DNA from: Trileptium ribeirensis
Lineage: Eukaryota; Nematoda; Enoplea; Enoplida; Thoracostomopsidae
Assembly: GCA_030248225.1 (NCBI GenBank)
Contig: JASANE010003224.1
Span: 1-64,000 of the forward strand
Reading direction: 5' to 3'
Length of the DNA stretch: 64,000 nt
In this document: one piece after another, positions 36,534-48,249 of the stretch
Layout of the letters: each line of letters opens with the position of its first letter
How positions within the stretch are numbered: position 1 is the stretch's first letter
Position numbers and translations under genes: made by a program
The notes under the pieces: generated by a model
Seen by the model: the letters and a program-made list of their open reading frames with translations, nothing else
What the model was told of the DNA's origin: nothing
The model's database searches: none

Positions 36534-37730
36534 TGTAATAGCCCGAATTTTACAGAATTCGTAAAACGCCTAAAACGTACCAAAATTGTAGGGAACGGAG
36601 GGAATGGACGACCGGATACCGGTGGAGTGTGATTTCCATTTGATATAACTGTGTCACGTTATTATTGATGTGAAATAAGAAATACTGTATTTTTATATAT
36701 GTTATACTTGTAAGGTCACACTCCACCACCCGAAGGTACACGGGATGATTTTGTCACCATAAATGCAAGAGAAAAGACGATGGTTAGGGGTGTCCAGTCG
36801 ATCCTCGTGAATATGTATTGGTCGATAAAGTATTTTATCACGGGTCCGCTCAGGATCCTTTAAACCTAATCGGGACACCAAAATTTTGGGTTTCTCACGT
36901 CTAAAATGGCCTCTAACGGGCCTCTCGTGGGAGACGCGATTAAGTTTTTTTAATTTCTCCAGCAGCCGGTCTGCCAGGGCATGATTCTGGTCCTGCCCCG
37001 ACCGCCTACTGCTTTTAGATCCTGAGATATCGGCAAAAATGTGCCGGTATCCTTATGAGAAAACAGCGCCCTGAGCGCCGTTATATTCTGCTCTTAAAAT
37101 TTTGCCGCACCGACCAGCGGGCGGTTTAGTTTTCTTGGCGAGCCTCGGCCACGCGTAGCTGCTGACCAGTGTGTTTTGTACGCGGCAATTGGTACAGTGT
37201 AATAAGCTTGTTGTTGTCTTGGCCGATGCAGTCTTGTTCCCTTGGCAGTTATATATTTCTTTGTACGTTCATATGTTTACGTATAAATTTGATTTGTTAA
37301 GCTGGGGAGATTTGAAAATGGGGAGGTTTTGTTAAGCTTGAGGTGAGAGCTTTGAAAATTTAAAATTTGGGACAAAAGCCAGAAAGTAGCGAGGGCTAAG
37401 CGACAAGAAGGGGGTAGGAACAGTAGCATAAAAGCAGGCCGCCCATCTAAGCAATGGGATCAGCCTGGTGGGCTCTTCGGCTTGCGGACTTGCGGAAGAG
37501 ACCCGCCTGGGCCTTTCGTTCACGGATTTTCGAACTTAGGACAAGTGAGGGACAGTCCTTGCTGGTGCTGCGGGGAGTGGGTTGAGGTTTTGGCAAAATT
37601 ATAGTCAAAATCTGGACAAAATTTTAAACAAGGGAAACGTACCCGCGCTCGACTGGTTCCCCACCCACTGGGCTGGAATTATTGTCAGTGCCCAGGGGGT
37701 GCATTGTTTAGAATATCTTAAGCGTATTCC

Positions 37731-37804
37731 TGTAGCTTAGTGGAGGCCGTTTCGTTAAATTTTGAGTTAGGTGCTCGCCGGTCGCAACGCCTTGGATTCA
37801 AAAT
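37731..37804 (+). repeat. tRNA-like segment in left LTR
   Basis: TGTAGCTTAGTGGAGG resembles a tRNA A box and CTTGGATTCAAA a weak B box about 60 bp later. The copy at 62421-62494 is the same. It probably reflects an old SINE captured in the LTR; function as a Pol III promoter is untested. Confidence 0.4.
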
Positions 37805-38272
37805 AATCGATGGACATCATCGTTCAAAAATTTCATCAAAAGAATTTGAAGGCCACATTTTGGGGGCCTTGGTTGTCTCGGGTGGACTCTTCGACTGCGG
37901 ACGCGTGGAAGAGGCCCGCCTGGGGCGTCTAACCGAGTTGTCAAATGTTCTCGTTTAGGCTTAGGAACAGGGAGAGCCCTTTCGGCTGCAGGGGCGTCCG
38001 TTGGATACCTCGTGCTCCCGTAAGTGCTGCGCTCGCGCTTCTACGATTTGAGCAAGGCAATTTGAAGGAAACTTAGGTTGGTACTAAAGACGATGATAGA
38101 ATTTTATATGACTAGCGTGAAGGTGGACTGAAGGCTCAGCATCGAATACCAAATTTTGGGGTGAGGGTTCCGCGTTTCGAAAAGAGCCCAATTGGAGCTC
38201 ACAAGAATCATTTCGTCATCTAATGGGAGTTGCAAAGAAAAAGGGCGTTAAGTTTATGTCGCTTTTAAAATT

Positions 38273-38330
38273 GTTAGCTCATGTATACTATGAGCCAAGG
38301 ATCGCGCGCGCGGGCTCGAGTCCTGGCTCC
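38273..38330 (+). repeat. Second tRNA-like segment in left LTR
   Basis: GTTAGCTCATGTATACTATG then GGGCTCGAGTCCTGGCTCC give A-box-like and B-box-like blocks. The counterpart in the right repeat is at about 62963-63018. Confidence 0.4.
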
Positions 38331-38694
38331 TTTTTGGATGTAAATAATGTCTTTATTTGTACACCCAATAGGGTGATAATTTCGTTTGAATGTGTTCGTA
38401 TTTTCTTTTGCAAAGAAAAGGGAAAACCAAGAAATAAACTTTTGGCGTGTGAAATTTAGTAGGCGAACTAGATTGATTTAAATAAGGCGCACCCTGTTGC
38501 AAGCAATCGTAGGACCCTCTTTAAGGTATGTTCAACGCCGTCTGACCTAAGCTTCCCGTCCCTTCCCGCACGCTGCCCCTCAATAATGCTCGCGCCCGCC
38601 ATGCCGTTCTCCTACCGCCCTAGCCCTGCTTTCCACCCAAGGGCTTGCTTCAGCGTTTTATAGTTAAATTACGGCCTCACCCATTTCACCCACA

Positions 38695-40999
38695 GTGGCA
38701 TACCTGCAGTCAATTTAGCTTTCTTAGCGTTTCAGCTAACCCCACCCGTGCTCGCATCCCCGCCCGCTCCCGTTGGTAACTCGTATCGGCGCATAGGCCA
38801 CTAAGAGTCGTAGAACAAATGTTCTCCCTGCTTCCGACATAACCCTCAAATACTGTAGACCGACGAGGCACGGTCAGGTGAGCCTTGCGTCAAGCTAAGA
38901 TAAAACTTTCACATCTGTCGCTTAAGGGGCCCAAGGGTTGCATACCAATCCTACGGGTCATCCAAGTCTTTCGAAAACGGGCCCGACTGCCAAGGAATCT
39001 TGGATTTTGAAACGCGGTTTAGGATTCAATAATAGGGAATGACGGGTCAGCCTTATTACCTGTGAGCAGGCTTAGAGGATGAACCTCCCTCAGGGGGACC
39101 TTCATACCATTGGACACGTGGGCCAATATAGGGGCCAGGCCGAACTCCCTGGTAAATCGGCCGGCAGCTTGCTAGGCTAAGCGGTTCCCATCGGTCAGAC
39201 TGGGGAATCGTGTAAGCCGGGGTTGTCCGGGCACCACAGTGAAAATTTAGAGTGATGCAGCTGGGATCCCTTAGGGCCAGAACTGGTCCTAGTACATATG
39301 TGATTGGGGGCCACGCCGTGAGGCGTCAATAAAGTTTCTGGGGAAAAAGGTTCTCGAAGCGGTAGGTGGAGGACCTCTCGCATACCCTAAATTCTTAGCC
39401 TGATTAGGACTTTGCTATTCATTATAGTCAATTGCCATGATTCGCTGAGTCTATCTAAATGTTTTATAATATTATTTGCTTTGTACGGTGGAGCCAAAGG
39501 TTGGGTGTTTCCAGGCATAAATGGAGTGTTATCGAAACTGGCTCATGTCTCCAAGCGGCGCTGCGACGATCACCCCATCGTATTCACGAGCTGATTTTAT
39601 TCGTTGGGAGTTATTTTGGTCTTAAATAAAGGAGTAATGGAAATCAAGTTTTCGGGAAGCTGTGTCCGCTGGCCCGCATGGGTCAGGGCTGAAGTCAAAG
39701 TTCGAACTTGAAACTGGATGTCGTATGTAGGAAGGCTCATGGTTTGTGATGAATTTGGTTTGTACTCAATGATTGTCTGCTAGAAGCCGTTATTTTCAGG
39801 GTTCTTATCGAGCTCATTGGACTAAGCATAACATCTGCACGGATAATATAAGTTTATTGGTGCACACAGCTAGCTGGGGACGTTAATCCGTGTATCGACA
39901 GCGGTATTTATACGATACGTCTTGCGTCTAATCGGCCACGGATATTTTTTGTAAGCCGGGACGTTTATTGTATTTAGTCGTCGATTTGTCTACCGATCGG
40001 GACGTTTATCAAGGCATTGGACTATCAGGTGGCGGACTGTCAATTGCCCCAGTCAGCGTCGGATTACCATCGTTCACCAGCAGTTTGGACATCGACACAA
40101 CGGTATTGGCGTGCAACTGTTAACTTTCGGTACCGGCGTACCTACGAACTCGTTAATTGTACTGAACGTGATACCACCGACCCCGTTCGATTAGTCGGCG
40201 ATATTAGCAATAACTCGGCCAATTTGAGCAGTCGACAATCTGTGCTAGTGCCGACACCGACCTTGAACCTCCTCGCACGAATTGCCTCGAAATCGTGTTT
40301 TGGCAAAATCGTGAAGGACACTCGAATCGTGGTCAGTAGTTATAGTCTGTATTATATATATATAGCTTTGTAAATTACATTGTCATTTATTGTGGTACCG
40401 CGTATCATCTTGACTTCGAATAAGTCGTTGAATTACTGATGAACTGTAACCCTCTAAATTCAGTAATGTTTTGTCTGCACGTACCTCTAAGCTGATATCC
40501 ATGTAGGCCCTGGTTACACTTTACAGGTTTTTTAAAAAACAGTCTGTGGAAATAACTACTCCATTTTGGCGATCTACGTGGATCTCCTACCCCCAGGACT
40601 GCAAGGCAACCCCTTCCAGTAAGGTGAAACTGTACGGTTAAGCTAATTTTGTCTTTTTGGTTTAAAACCGAATAGGGTCTGCTAGATTTAGAAATTTCGG
40701 TGCAACGAGCGAGCATCGTATTTAGTGAAATTATACAGGTCATACGTAGCTGGTACAACAAGGAGTAAAATTATAAATCGGAGCGAAACGAAAATTTTAT
40801 ACGATCAGGTACATACCTAAGGAATAGGTACACGAGGATTTTAGTGAACTGAAATTCTGCTCAACAGTAGAGGATTTCGCAGTAAAGTAAACACATATAG
40901 CAAAGTATATATTATATCATCCGTGCCCACCTTGGACTGGGACCACGGACGCCACACAAACTGAAACAATTAGAGATAAATTGCTGATTCGAAATCAAA
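38695..40999 (+). other. Leader between LTR and gag
   Basis: About 2.3 kb without a recognisable gene. A 118-codon open frame at 40017-40373 matches nothing known to me. GTGGCATACCTGCAG directly after the LTR sits where a primer-binding site should be, but I cannot match it to a tRNA. A TATA-like TATATATTATATC lies at 40906, about 94 bases before the gag start. Confidence 0.5.
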
Positions 41000-42811
41000 A
41001 TGTCATTGCCAGCGAGCGCAAATAGAACGCCACTAAGCAGCGCAGCGGGAAGAACAAATGTAGGAAGTGGCGCTGCCACTACGGCTGGTAGTACAAATGG
41101 ACCGAGCCCCACCGTCTCAGGGGACTCTCTAGTTGCTATTCTGCAGCAGTTGACACAACGAACAACGGCGGCCCCCATAATACAAGTACGTGACATCCCA
41201 CCGTTTTCAGGAGCCGATGGGCAGGACTTTGAAGCCTGGTTGGCTACTTATTATAACCTGACTGACGCAAACAGGTGGACACTGGACCAGAAACTAATCT
41301 ATTTTCCAACTGTACTGAAGGGAGAAGCCCTTAAATATATACGAAAGCTTCGCCGACTGTCAAAAGCAAACCTATGAAGCCCTTTGCTATAACATGGGCT
41401 TCTTGTATTCGTCATCGCAACGGGACGAGGACGCTTTAATAACGTTACGCATGCGAGTGCAAGGGGAACGCGAATCGGTTGCCTTGTACGGACTCGACTT
41501 GCAAAACCTCGTGGACAAAGCGTTCCCGGAGGTCGAAGGTGAACAACGCGATGCATTACTGCAAAAATTTCTCCGACAAGGACTACGACGGGAACTAAAA
41601 TCTGGCGTAATAGGAAAGACCTACCGTCTTTTAAGCATATGATGGACAAGCTCAGATACAAGGAGGACGCTATTGTAGCTTCCCAGAAGGAGGTAGTAGG
41701 GATACCGGTTCGCAAGAGCAGCCGGTCCAAAACGGTAAACTGCATGTCGCAAGAGGGTGAGAATACCCAACTGGTAGATCAAATCCGCGAAGCCTTAGAT
41801 GAGAATAAGCGCACTACAGCTGGTAGCGATGCTACAATCGCTCGGCTTATTGATCTGCTAGATAAACGCACCGAACAACACCAACTAAACGCGATGATGC
41901 AGAATAGTGTGACCCCGGCAGCCGGCGCTAACGCTATTCCAGCAGCACCTATAGGTAGCCAGTGCTTCTGATGCGGTTTTATAGGACATTTTGCACGTGA
42001 GTGCCCGTACTACCGAACAGACATGTACGACCCACTCCTAAATGAATACACCCGCTTGGCAACACGCGCAGCCTCGGGCTATATGCCGAATGCACCCGCG
42101 CCTGTTAACGGCTATCCTAGTGCACCCCCACAGTATAACAATCGTCCCCGATACCGAGTAATTGAACACGGAGGAGCAGGTCGATACTCGCGACGCGATG
42201 AATGGAGCAATCAACGAGGACCTGTAGGGTACGGGCAGCAAGGATATGACCGTCCTGAACCTGCTCCGAATGCACACGGAAACTACGGCCGAACCGAATA
42301 TTACAACCGATCACGCGGTCGCGATACTAACGGACACAACAATTGGCATAATAAGTATAATGTTGCACCTGGTACACGCTACGCCGGCCCATCACAACCA
42401 TTGTCAGCTGAAGCAGCATCTTTCCGCCCGCGCACACCTAGTAATGGCTGGAACAACGCTAATCAAGTAGCGGCAGCCCCTCGAGCCAGGCCTTCACAGG
42501 CGCCTATGCGCAAAAATGAACAACCAGGTCACCGCCACGCAGGAGTTATGTCAGCAACTCGAGCAGCTGATCCCAAACTCGCACATCGTCTAGTTGTCAT
42601 GCGACGCCAAATGTCGACGTTAGAGGAACACGCGGGAGCTGGTTTGAGTGCCCGATCGGCACAAATAAATGCAATGAACGCTAGAGACAACACAATTTAC
42701 GCATATGATAGCCCAAACATTGAAGCGGAAAACGAAGGGCAGGATGAATTTGAACCCAAACCAACTCCATATCAGTTGAACTTATTGCAAACGAACAAAA
42801 CACCAGCGTGA
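41000..42811 (+). pseudogene. gag of the giant element, broken
   Basis: Starts ATGTCATTGCCAGCG. The capsid region has IPPFSGADGQDFEAWL and YFPTVLKGEALKYI, as in Ty3-type Gag. Frame changes occur near 41345 and 41625, and an in-frame TGA (41969-41971) falls inside the single CCHC knuckle, between its two leading Cys residues (CF-stop-CGFIGHFAREC). After the knuckle a 262-codon open tail (42023-42811) is rich in Tyr, Asn, Arg and Gly, a likely disordered RNA-binding region unusual in length for Gag. It stops at 42811. Confidence 0.85.
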
Positions 42812-43244
42812 GTATTGCCGCAAGCGACCAGGTCGTTCGTGGGGCGACAATGGAAAATTTAACGCAATTGGAAACGAACCAGCTAATAGAGTAGAAGTAG
42901 GGCGTAATAAGGAACATTATAAATAATAAGGCAAATTATAAACTGTTTCGCTGTCTCCGACCCCTGGCGCGCAGGGTGTCACTCGTAACTCTGTAAGTAA
43001 TGGTTGGCCAACCGATATATGTGTATATCCCAAAATGGAGTCAGCGCGAAGTGATGGAAACCGAGATGGAGAGAGAATTTTGCGACGTTCAATAGAGGGT
43101 GGTAAGGATTAGAGAGGAGAAGGTCGACCCTCTTAACAAGTAATAGACGGGTGGGATGTGGGAAGGAGTGTTTAGAATGTGGTAAGATGGGTATGGGAGA
43201 GGGAGATTTTATAGTTGGTGGGGGGGTGAGGGGGGGGTAGGAGA
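42812..43244. other. Transition from gag to purine-rich block
   Basis: No gene seen. G richness on the + strand rises from about 43050. Long minus-strand frames here are products of base bias. Confidence 0.5.
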
Positions 43245-44540
43245 GAAGTAATGATGGATATGTGGGGAGGGGAGGTTTAAATAAACGTGACAACTTGGGG
43301 GAGAGGGTAGGGGGAGGAGCGAGGCGGCGCATATTGAGGCAGCGTGCGGGAGGGGAGTGAGGTGAAACAGAGGCGTTCTCACAGGGCGCCTTATTAAATC
43401 AATTAGTTCCCTAATTTCAAAAGTTTATTTCTTGGTTTTCCTTTTTTTAAAAGAAATAGATAAAGAATACAGGGGTAAATAAGAATATTTAAAAAAGAAC
43501 CTCGAAGATAAGAGTAATTAAAGGAAACCCCTTTCTAATCTAGGATATTTTGGATAATTTCTTGACGGCCCAAAATTTAACACAGAAATTAGAGAAGTGA
43601 GAGGGGAGGGGAAGGCGGGTTGGAGGAGGAGAGGGAGGGAGGGAAGGTGGGTGAGAGAAGCAGGAGAAAAAAAGCAGAGGAGGAACCGGAAAAAGCAGGG
43701 GGGGGAAATAGCGGGTAGTTTTTAATTTTTGAACCGAGGTTTGAAGAAGAGGGTAGGGAGGCACAGGTTAGAGGGGTTTTATTATCTTTCCTGATTTTGT
43801 TTGCAAAATTTAAAGTCCAAGACCACAACAGAAAAAAAGAAAAGAAGAAAAGAAAAAGAAGGGAAGAAAAGAAAAAGAAAAAGGAAAAGGAGTAGGAGCG
43901 ACGGGGGGGGAAGAGAGAAGGGTGGGGTTTGGTAGATTTGATGGATAGAGAGGGGTGGGGGGAAGCCGGAGAGGTGGGAGAATAAATAGGTGGAGCGAGA
44001 GGAGGGAGAAAAATTTTGGTGTCGATAGGAAGGATGAGGGCGGAAAATAGAAAAAGAGGAATGGACACATGTTTTTTTAGGGAAAATATCCGTGGTAGGT
44101 GAAAGAAAAAAAAAAGTATTTTTATTCAAAGGTAGGACTCTTCTCCCTCTCAGGTAGTTGGGTAATTTGGGGAAAGAAAATGGATTGAACAGGCTATATT
44201 CAAAAAAGGAGAGGTTTTAAGTTTTTTTAGAAAGGGGATGTTATGTGGAATTTGAGGGGAGGAGGCGAAATTAATTACAAGATTAGAGAGGATTATATAA
44301 TAGTAAATATAATTTCGAAGTATTAAAGAGTCGGTAGAATTAAAAGATGAGTATTAGTTTGACTAAAAATGAATTTTGCAACAGAAACAAATTTGACTGA
44401 ATATCGTCGGAAAAACGAGGCAACACCGAGTTGTTTCATAAAGGATTGCGGTCAGATCGCTTTTGAAAAATGATTGTGGGTGGGGATTTTAAGTTTACTG
44501 GCAGAATAAGTGAGTATGGTTAAGGTTTCAACATGAAGGA
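43245..44540 (-). repeat. Inverted, contracted copy of 35.86-38.69 kb
   Basis: Read in reverse, this block follows the left LTR and then the palindrome repeat beside it, in order: GGCAGCGTGCGGGA (43341; complement of the 38560 region), CCTTATTAAATCAA and AAAGTTTATTTCTTGGTTTTCC (43390-43441; complement of 38400-38490), AAAATTTTGGTGTCGAT (44011; complement of 36885), then TTTTAAGTTTACTGGC..GAGTATGG (44487-44520; complement of 35890-35930). It is less than half the length of its partner and shifted towards purines. Confidence 0.75.
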
Positions 44541-45330
44541 GACAAAGAGGGCGGAAGGGGGGAGAAAACCAAAGAAGGGGAAAGAAAAAGGAGAAGAAGC
44601 AGAGAAAGAAGGGAAACAAGAGAACAAGAGGAAAACAAAAAGGAAAAAGATCGAATTCCCTTAAACGCAAAGAACGGAAGAGGTCGGAAAGGAAAAAGGG
44701 AAAGAAAAAGACAAGAGAGAAGAAGCAAAAAAGGGAGAAAACTGAGGAGGCCAAAAAGAGGGGACCAAAAACGCCCACAAAAAACAAAGCGAGCAGGAAG
44801 AAAACCATAGGCACATTTTCACAACCCACAAAAAGGACAAAGAAGAACACCCAAGGGGCGCAGGGAGAAAAAAGAGAAGAAACGGGAAAAGGAAGCGAAA
44901 GGGGAGAGGGAAACGCGAAAAAAAAGGAAACGGAACGAAAAAAAGAAAAAAAAAAAAGAAAGAAAAGGAAAAAGAGGGAAAGAAGACAAGGAAAAAGAAG
45001 AAAGAAGACAGGAGAAAGACACAAAAAAAAGAGAAGGGAACCCAAGAAAGCAACAAGAAACACCACAAACCCCAACACAGCAAGAGAGCACAAAAGAAGA
45101 AACAGGGCAAAAACCACACAAACCCACCCAAAAACACAGCCAAAAGAAAGCAGAAGCGGGGACGGCGGCGCGGCGAAACGGCGGCCAAAGACACCAGGGG
45201 AGAAGGGCCACAGGGCCCAGAGAGGGGCGACACCCAGCAAGGCCCCAAAGGGCAAGGCGCGGAAGGGGGCACGAACCCCAGGCCCCCCGCGGGGGCGCAC
45301 CCCCAACCCCGGCCGCCCCACCGAGAGGAA
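44541..45330. other. Purine-rich stretch ending in 511 bases without T
   Basis: From 44541 almost no pyrimidine T occurs, and from 44820 to 45330 there is none at all on the + strand. G and A dominate first, then C rises (45060-45330). T returns at once at 45331. The minus strand is therefore free of A, which creates a 342-codon Leu/Phe/Ser/Pro frame (44452-45480) that is not a gene. Confidence 0.97.
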
Positions 45331-45388
45331 TGAGAGGGGAGGAGGAGTTGAGGATCTAAAGGAACCAAAGGAACCTAATGTACCTGAT

Positions 45389-47839
45389 ATGCCGAGTGAG
45401 AAATATGGGAGATGGCCGTTCGGACTTCGTGGGCGGATTAATAGGGCATCCGTGCCTAGCAATGATCCAAACTCTGACACGTGTAACCCATCTCAGGCGG
45501 CTGCATATCAGAGGAAACCTAATGGACGTATGGATGTGGGACCTAAGGAACTAACGGAGGGAGAACCTAATGAACCTAATGGAATGGAACCTAGAGAGAC
45601 GCCGTTCAGACTTCGGGGGCCGATTAATAGGGGTCGCGTGTCTGGCGATGGCTCTAACGCCGGCACGGTACAGCCTGGTGAACCCGCGAATTTTCACAAA
45701 GACCAATTAATGGTCGAAGGCGATGGAGACGGACGTCCTGGCCTTAGTCAAAATTGTATGTGTGTAGTATGTTGTAATTGTATGAATGACCTTGTTGTTG
45801 ATTCAAAGGTTGTTGTGAGAGCGGAACCAGAAGAAACTGCAGCAGGAATAGTGAACCTAGCGGAACTTAATGGCGGATTTGTGGAACCTACGGATACCGA
45901 GAACCTAGCGGAGTCTAGCGGATGGAATGGAATACCGAGTAACCTAGCCGAAGGGAACCGAGAACCTAAGGAACTAAATGAACCTAACCTAGTGGATGCA
46001 TCCGATACTAAACTGCCTCCCACCAACTTAGGGCGGCCGTGTGAGGCCCCTGTAGCGTTTCAACCGACCGGGGAAGACCGTAAAGGACACTGGTCAGGTG
46101 CGATGGAGACCTTCGGAAAACGGGTCAGTCCGATTGTCCTAACTCCGTTCAAAATTTGAAAGCGTATGTGTACCCTAGCATCTTTAGAGGCCGAGGAAGA
46201 CCGTAGAGGACACTGGCCAGGAGAAGGGAGGCGTTGGGAAGTGAGCCGTCTCGATGGCCCGAGCTCTGTTCAAAATTGTAATTTATATGTAGGGTCGAAC
46301 TCATATCGAGCCCGATCCGTGAGTGTAGGAACCGTGGGATCTGACCGGGTCGGAAACTACGGTTTGCGTCTGTCGTGGCATAGTCAATCCAACCGGCAGG
46401 TGAACAAGTGTGTGGTTGAATCTGAGTCGGCCGGAACCGGCGTTTCCAGCGTGCGTGTAGAACCGGGAAGAGAAGCTGTGCCACATGTGAGTGAAAAGGG
46501 TTCCGAGCCGCATGGAGTCAAAACTGAGCCGAGTGCCGAAGATATTTTTGGTGTAGATGATCATGGTAGACGAGCAACAATGAGCGTGATTTTGAAGTGC
46601 GATGATAAGGAATTGGAGATAAATGAACCAGCGGAACCTAATACTGAACCAAGAGAACCAATAACCACTAGCGTAAGCTCGAATATTATGATTGTGACAC
46701 CTATGGTACCAGAATTGGATACAAACGCCCGAGCAGGCAACCAGATAGTGGAACAACCAGCAACACAACCCGAGATGGTAACCTGTTACCTAAGTAGAGA
46801 TGTAGTGAACGAAATAGGATATGGGAGGACCGGATTGCCGGTCAACCTGATGGACGTGGTTGAACAAACACTGGCTACACCTACAACACTGCGAATTAGA
46901 CTGATTTGGGAGCCCACTGACGCGAACCCTACCACAGAACTTACCAGCGATCACATAGCAACATCTGAACCGGCAACGCACCAAATAGACATGAAAACTA
47001 ACACACAACACAATCTTGATCTCGCGCTAACAAAGATATTTTTGAAGGGTCCTACCGAAGAAAAGGTAGAACGCCTAATTCTGCAAGGATTACCCCATGA
47101 GGAACGATTGATATTACTGTGTCCAGAGTCCGAGTTCGCACCCACTATCATTACCCTGGGGCCTGGCACAGTACTCCACTATTCATTCATACCTCCTCGA
47201 CTACGCCCAGGAAGAGAAAAGGTACTCGCGAGAGCCTTGTGTTATCGGAGAGTCATCGCTGTGTCGGAGCGGATATGCCATGCCCATCAGTTGCTCAGGA
47301 TCCGGGTAGCTGAGACGGCCCAACTGGACCGACGGCGGGACGCTGCCGTTGTGTCTGGGCTGTTAGGGTCCGCATCTCCGTTCCTCCACACTATGGCAGG
47401 GGTACATGTCAATAGCAGCATGGTGAGACACCTCGAAGGTTTACTAGAATTAGTTGCCCGGGTATTAACCTCAATGAGCATTACCGAGGCCATCACCGAA
47501 CTGTACCGTTCTCAGATACCCATCCTTCAAACATGCCAGGCGTATGAGGAACAACACAACACAAATTTTATGCCCACCGAGGACTGCACTTTTGTTACCT
47601 ATCATGGCGAGTGGGACTATGTCGGGAATTTGTCGGCAGGGTACGGAATAATTCGACGCAACGGGACTATCACAGTCCAATCAAGCCGTACATATGGGTT
47701 GCATACAGCTTCCGAGTTGACCGCCTACAGGGATGTTAACCTGGAATGGTTAGAAACTGTGACTACCTCATTACTGACTATGCCGAAACCGGTCCCATCG
47801 CACCGGTGCTGTCGGTCGATCATATTGTATATGCAGTAA
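45389..47839 (+). pseudogene. Large unknown ORF of the giant element
   Basis: One frame runs 817 codons with a single TGA at 46157-46159. The first half is Asn/Pro/Glu-rich with short repeats (PNEPNG, EPKELNEPN) and a duplicated EDRKGHW / EDRRGHW segment about 40 codons apart across the stop; it has one Cys cluster (CMCVVCCNC). The second half (from about 47000) looks globular: FLKGPTEEKVERLILQGL, LGPGTVLHYSF. Near 47590 FVTYHGEWDYVGNLS weakly recalls the start of the NADAR domains downstream. The frame shifts near 47750 into the next ORF. I cannot name a function. Confidence 0.55.
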
Positions 47840-48222
47840 TGGCAAACGCTCTTATTAGGGACTTGGGTAGTAAGCAAAAGCGCGAGGAGCTGAGATATCT
47901 AAGATTATTGTGGCTGCGCCAGCCCGCGCAAAACATCTGGTAAATTGACCCGACCGATGGCATGGACGCAAGTCCTACCGTCAACCCGGACGCGGACATA
48001 TCGTTCATTGACGAGGAGGAACTTGAGAGCGAGTTGAGTACAGCGCCCAGTGACTTGAGTGAGGACGAATTTGACATGCCCGCTATTGCATCACTTGACT
48101 CCGACGACGTAGTTTCTGAACTTGACTCCCTCTTGGACAACGACAATCTCGAAAACGAGCCATACATTGACACGACTGAGAGCGGCCGAGCAATACTGAC
48201 CAGGTCGGTACGGCCCCTCTGA
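47746..48222 (+). pseudogene. Acidic continuation ORF
   Basis: In the next frame, 47746-47943 overlaps the end of the previous ORF, and after one stop (47941-47943) an 86-codon acidic stretch follows (SFIDEEELESELS, LSEDEFDMP). A single frameshift at about 47750 probably separates it from the large ORF, making this its acidic C-terminus. Confidence 0.45.
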
Positions 48223-48249
48223 AACAGACTAAGCCTACGATTTGCAGTA

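Larger units (their letters stand above)
36534..38694 (+). repeat. Left long terminal repeat
   Basis: Begins TGTAATAGCCCGAATTTTAC and ends CACCCACA. Aligns in order with 60017-63383 but lacks about 595 bp (60309-60903 there), a 536-bp solo LTR and two stretches of 50-65 bp. It carries a 12-bp inverted repeat (GGTGGAGTGTGA at 36622, complement near 36717), and two tRNA-like segments. Inside it, sequence around 37460-37560 and 37890-38030 forms an internal imperfect duplication (GACTCTTCG..TGCGGA..GGAAGAGGCCCGCCTGG). Confidence 0.85.

Noticed and set aside
38880..39400. Ribosomal RNA fragment
   Set aside because: GC-rich, structured-looking text raised the idea, but no conserved rRNA core segment could be recognised.
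43589..44129. Overlapping minus-strand ORFs of 86-159 codons
   Set aside because: Pyrimidine-biased low complexity in the inverted purine-rich block; three frames are open at once.
44452..45480. 342-codon minus-strand ORF rich in Leu, Phe, Ser and Pro
   Set aside because: It exists only because the minus strand has no A for 511 bases, so no stop codon can occur. Overlapping frames are equally open and give similar low-complexity text.
46301..47680. Minus-strand ORFs opposite the large unknown ORF
   Set aside because: Shadows of the + frame, with no recognisable domain and overlapping each other.
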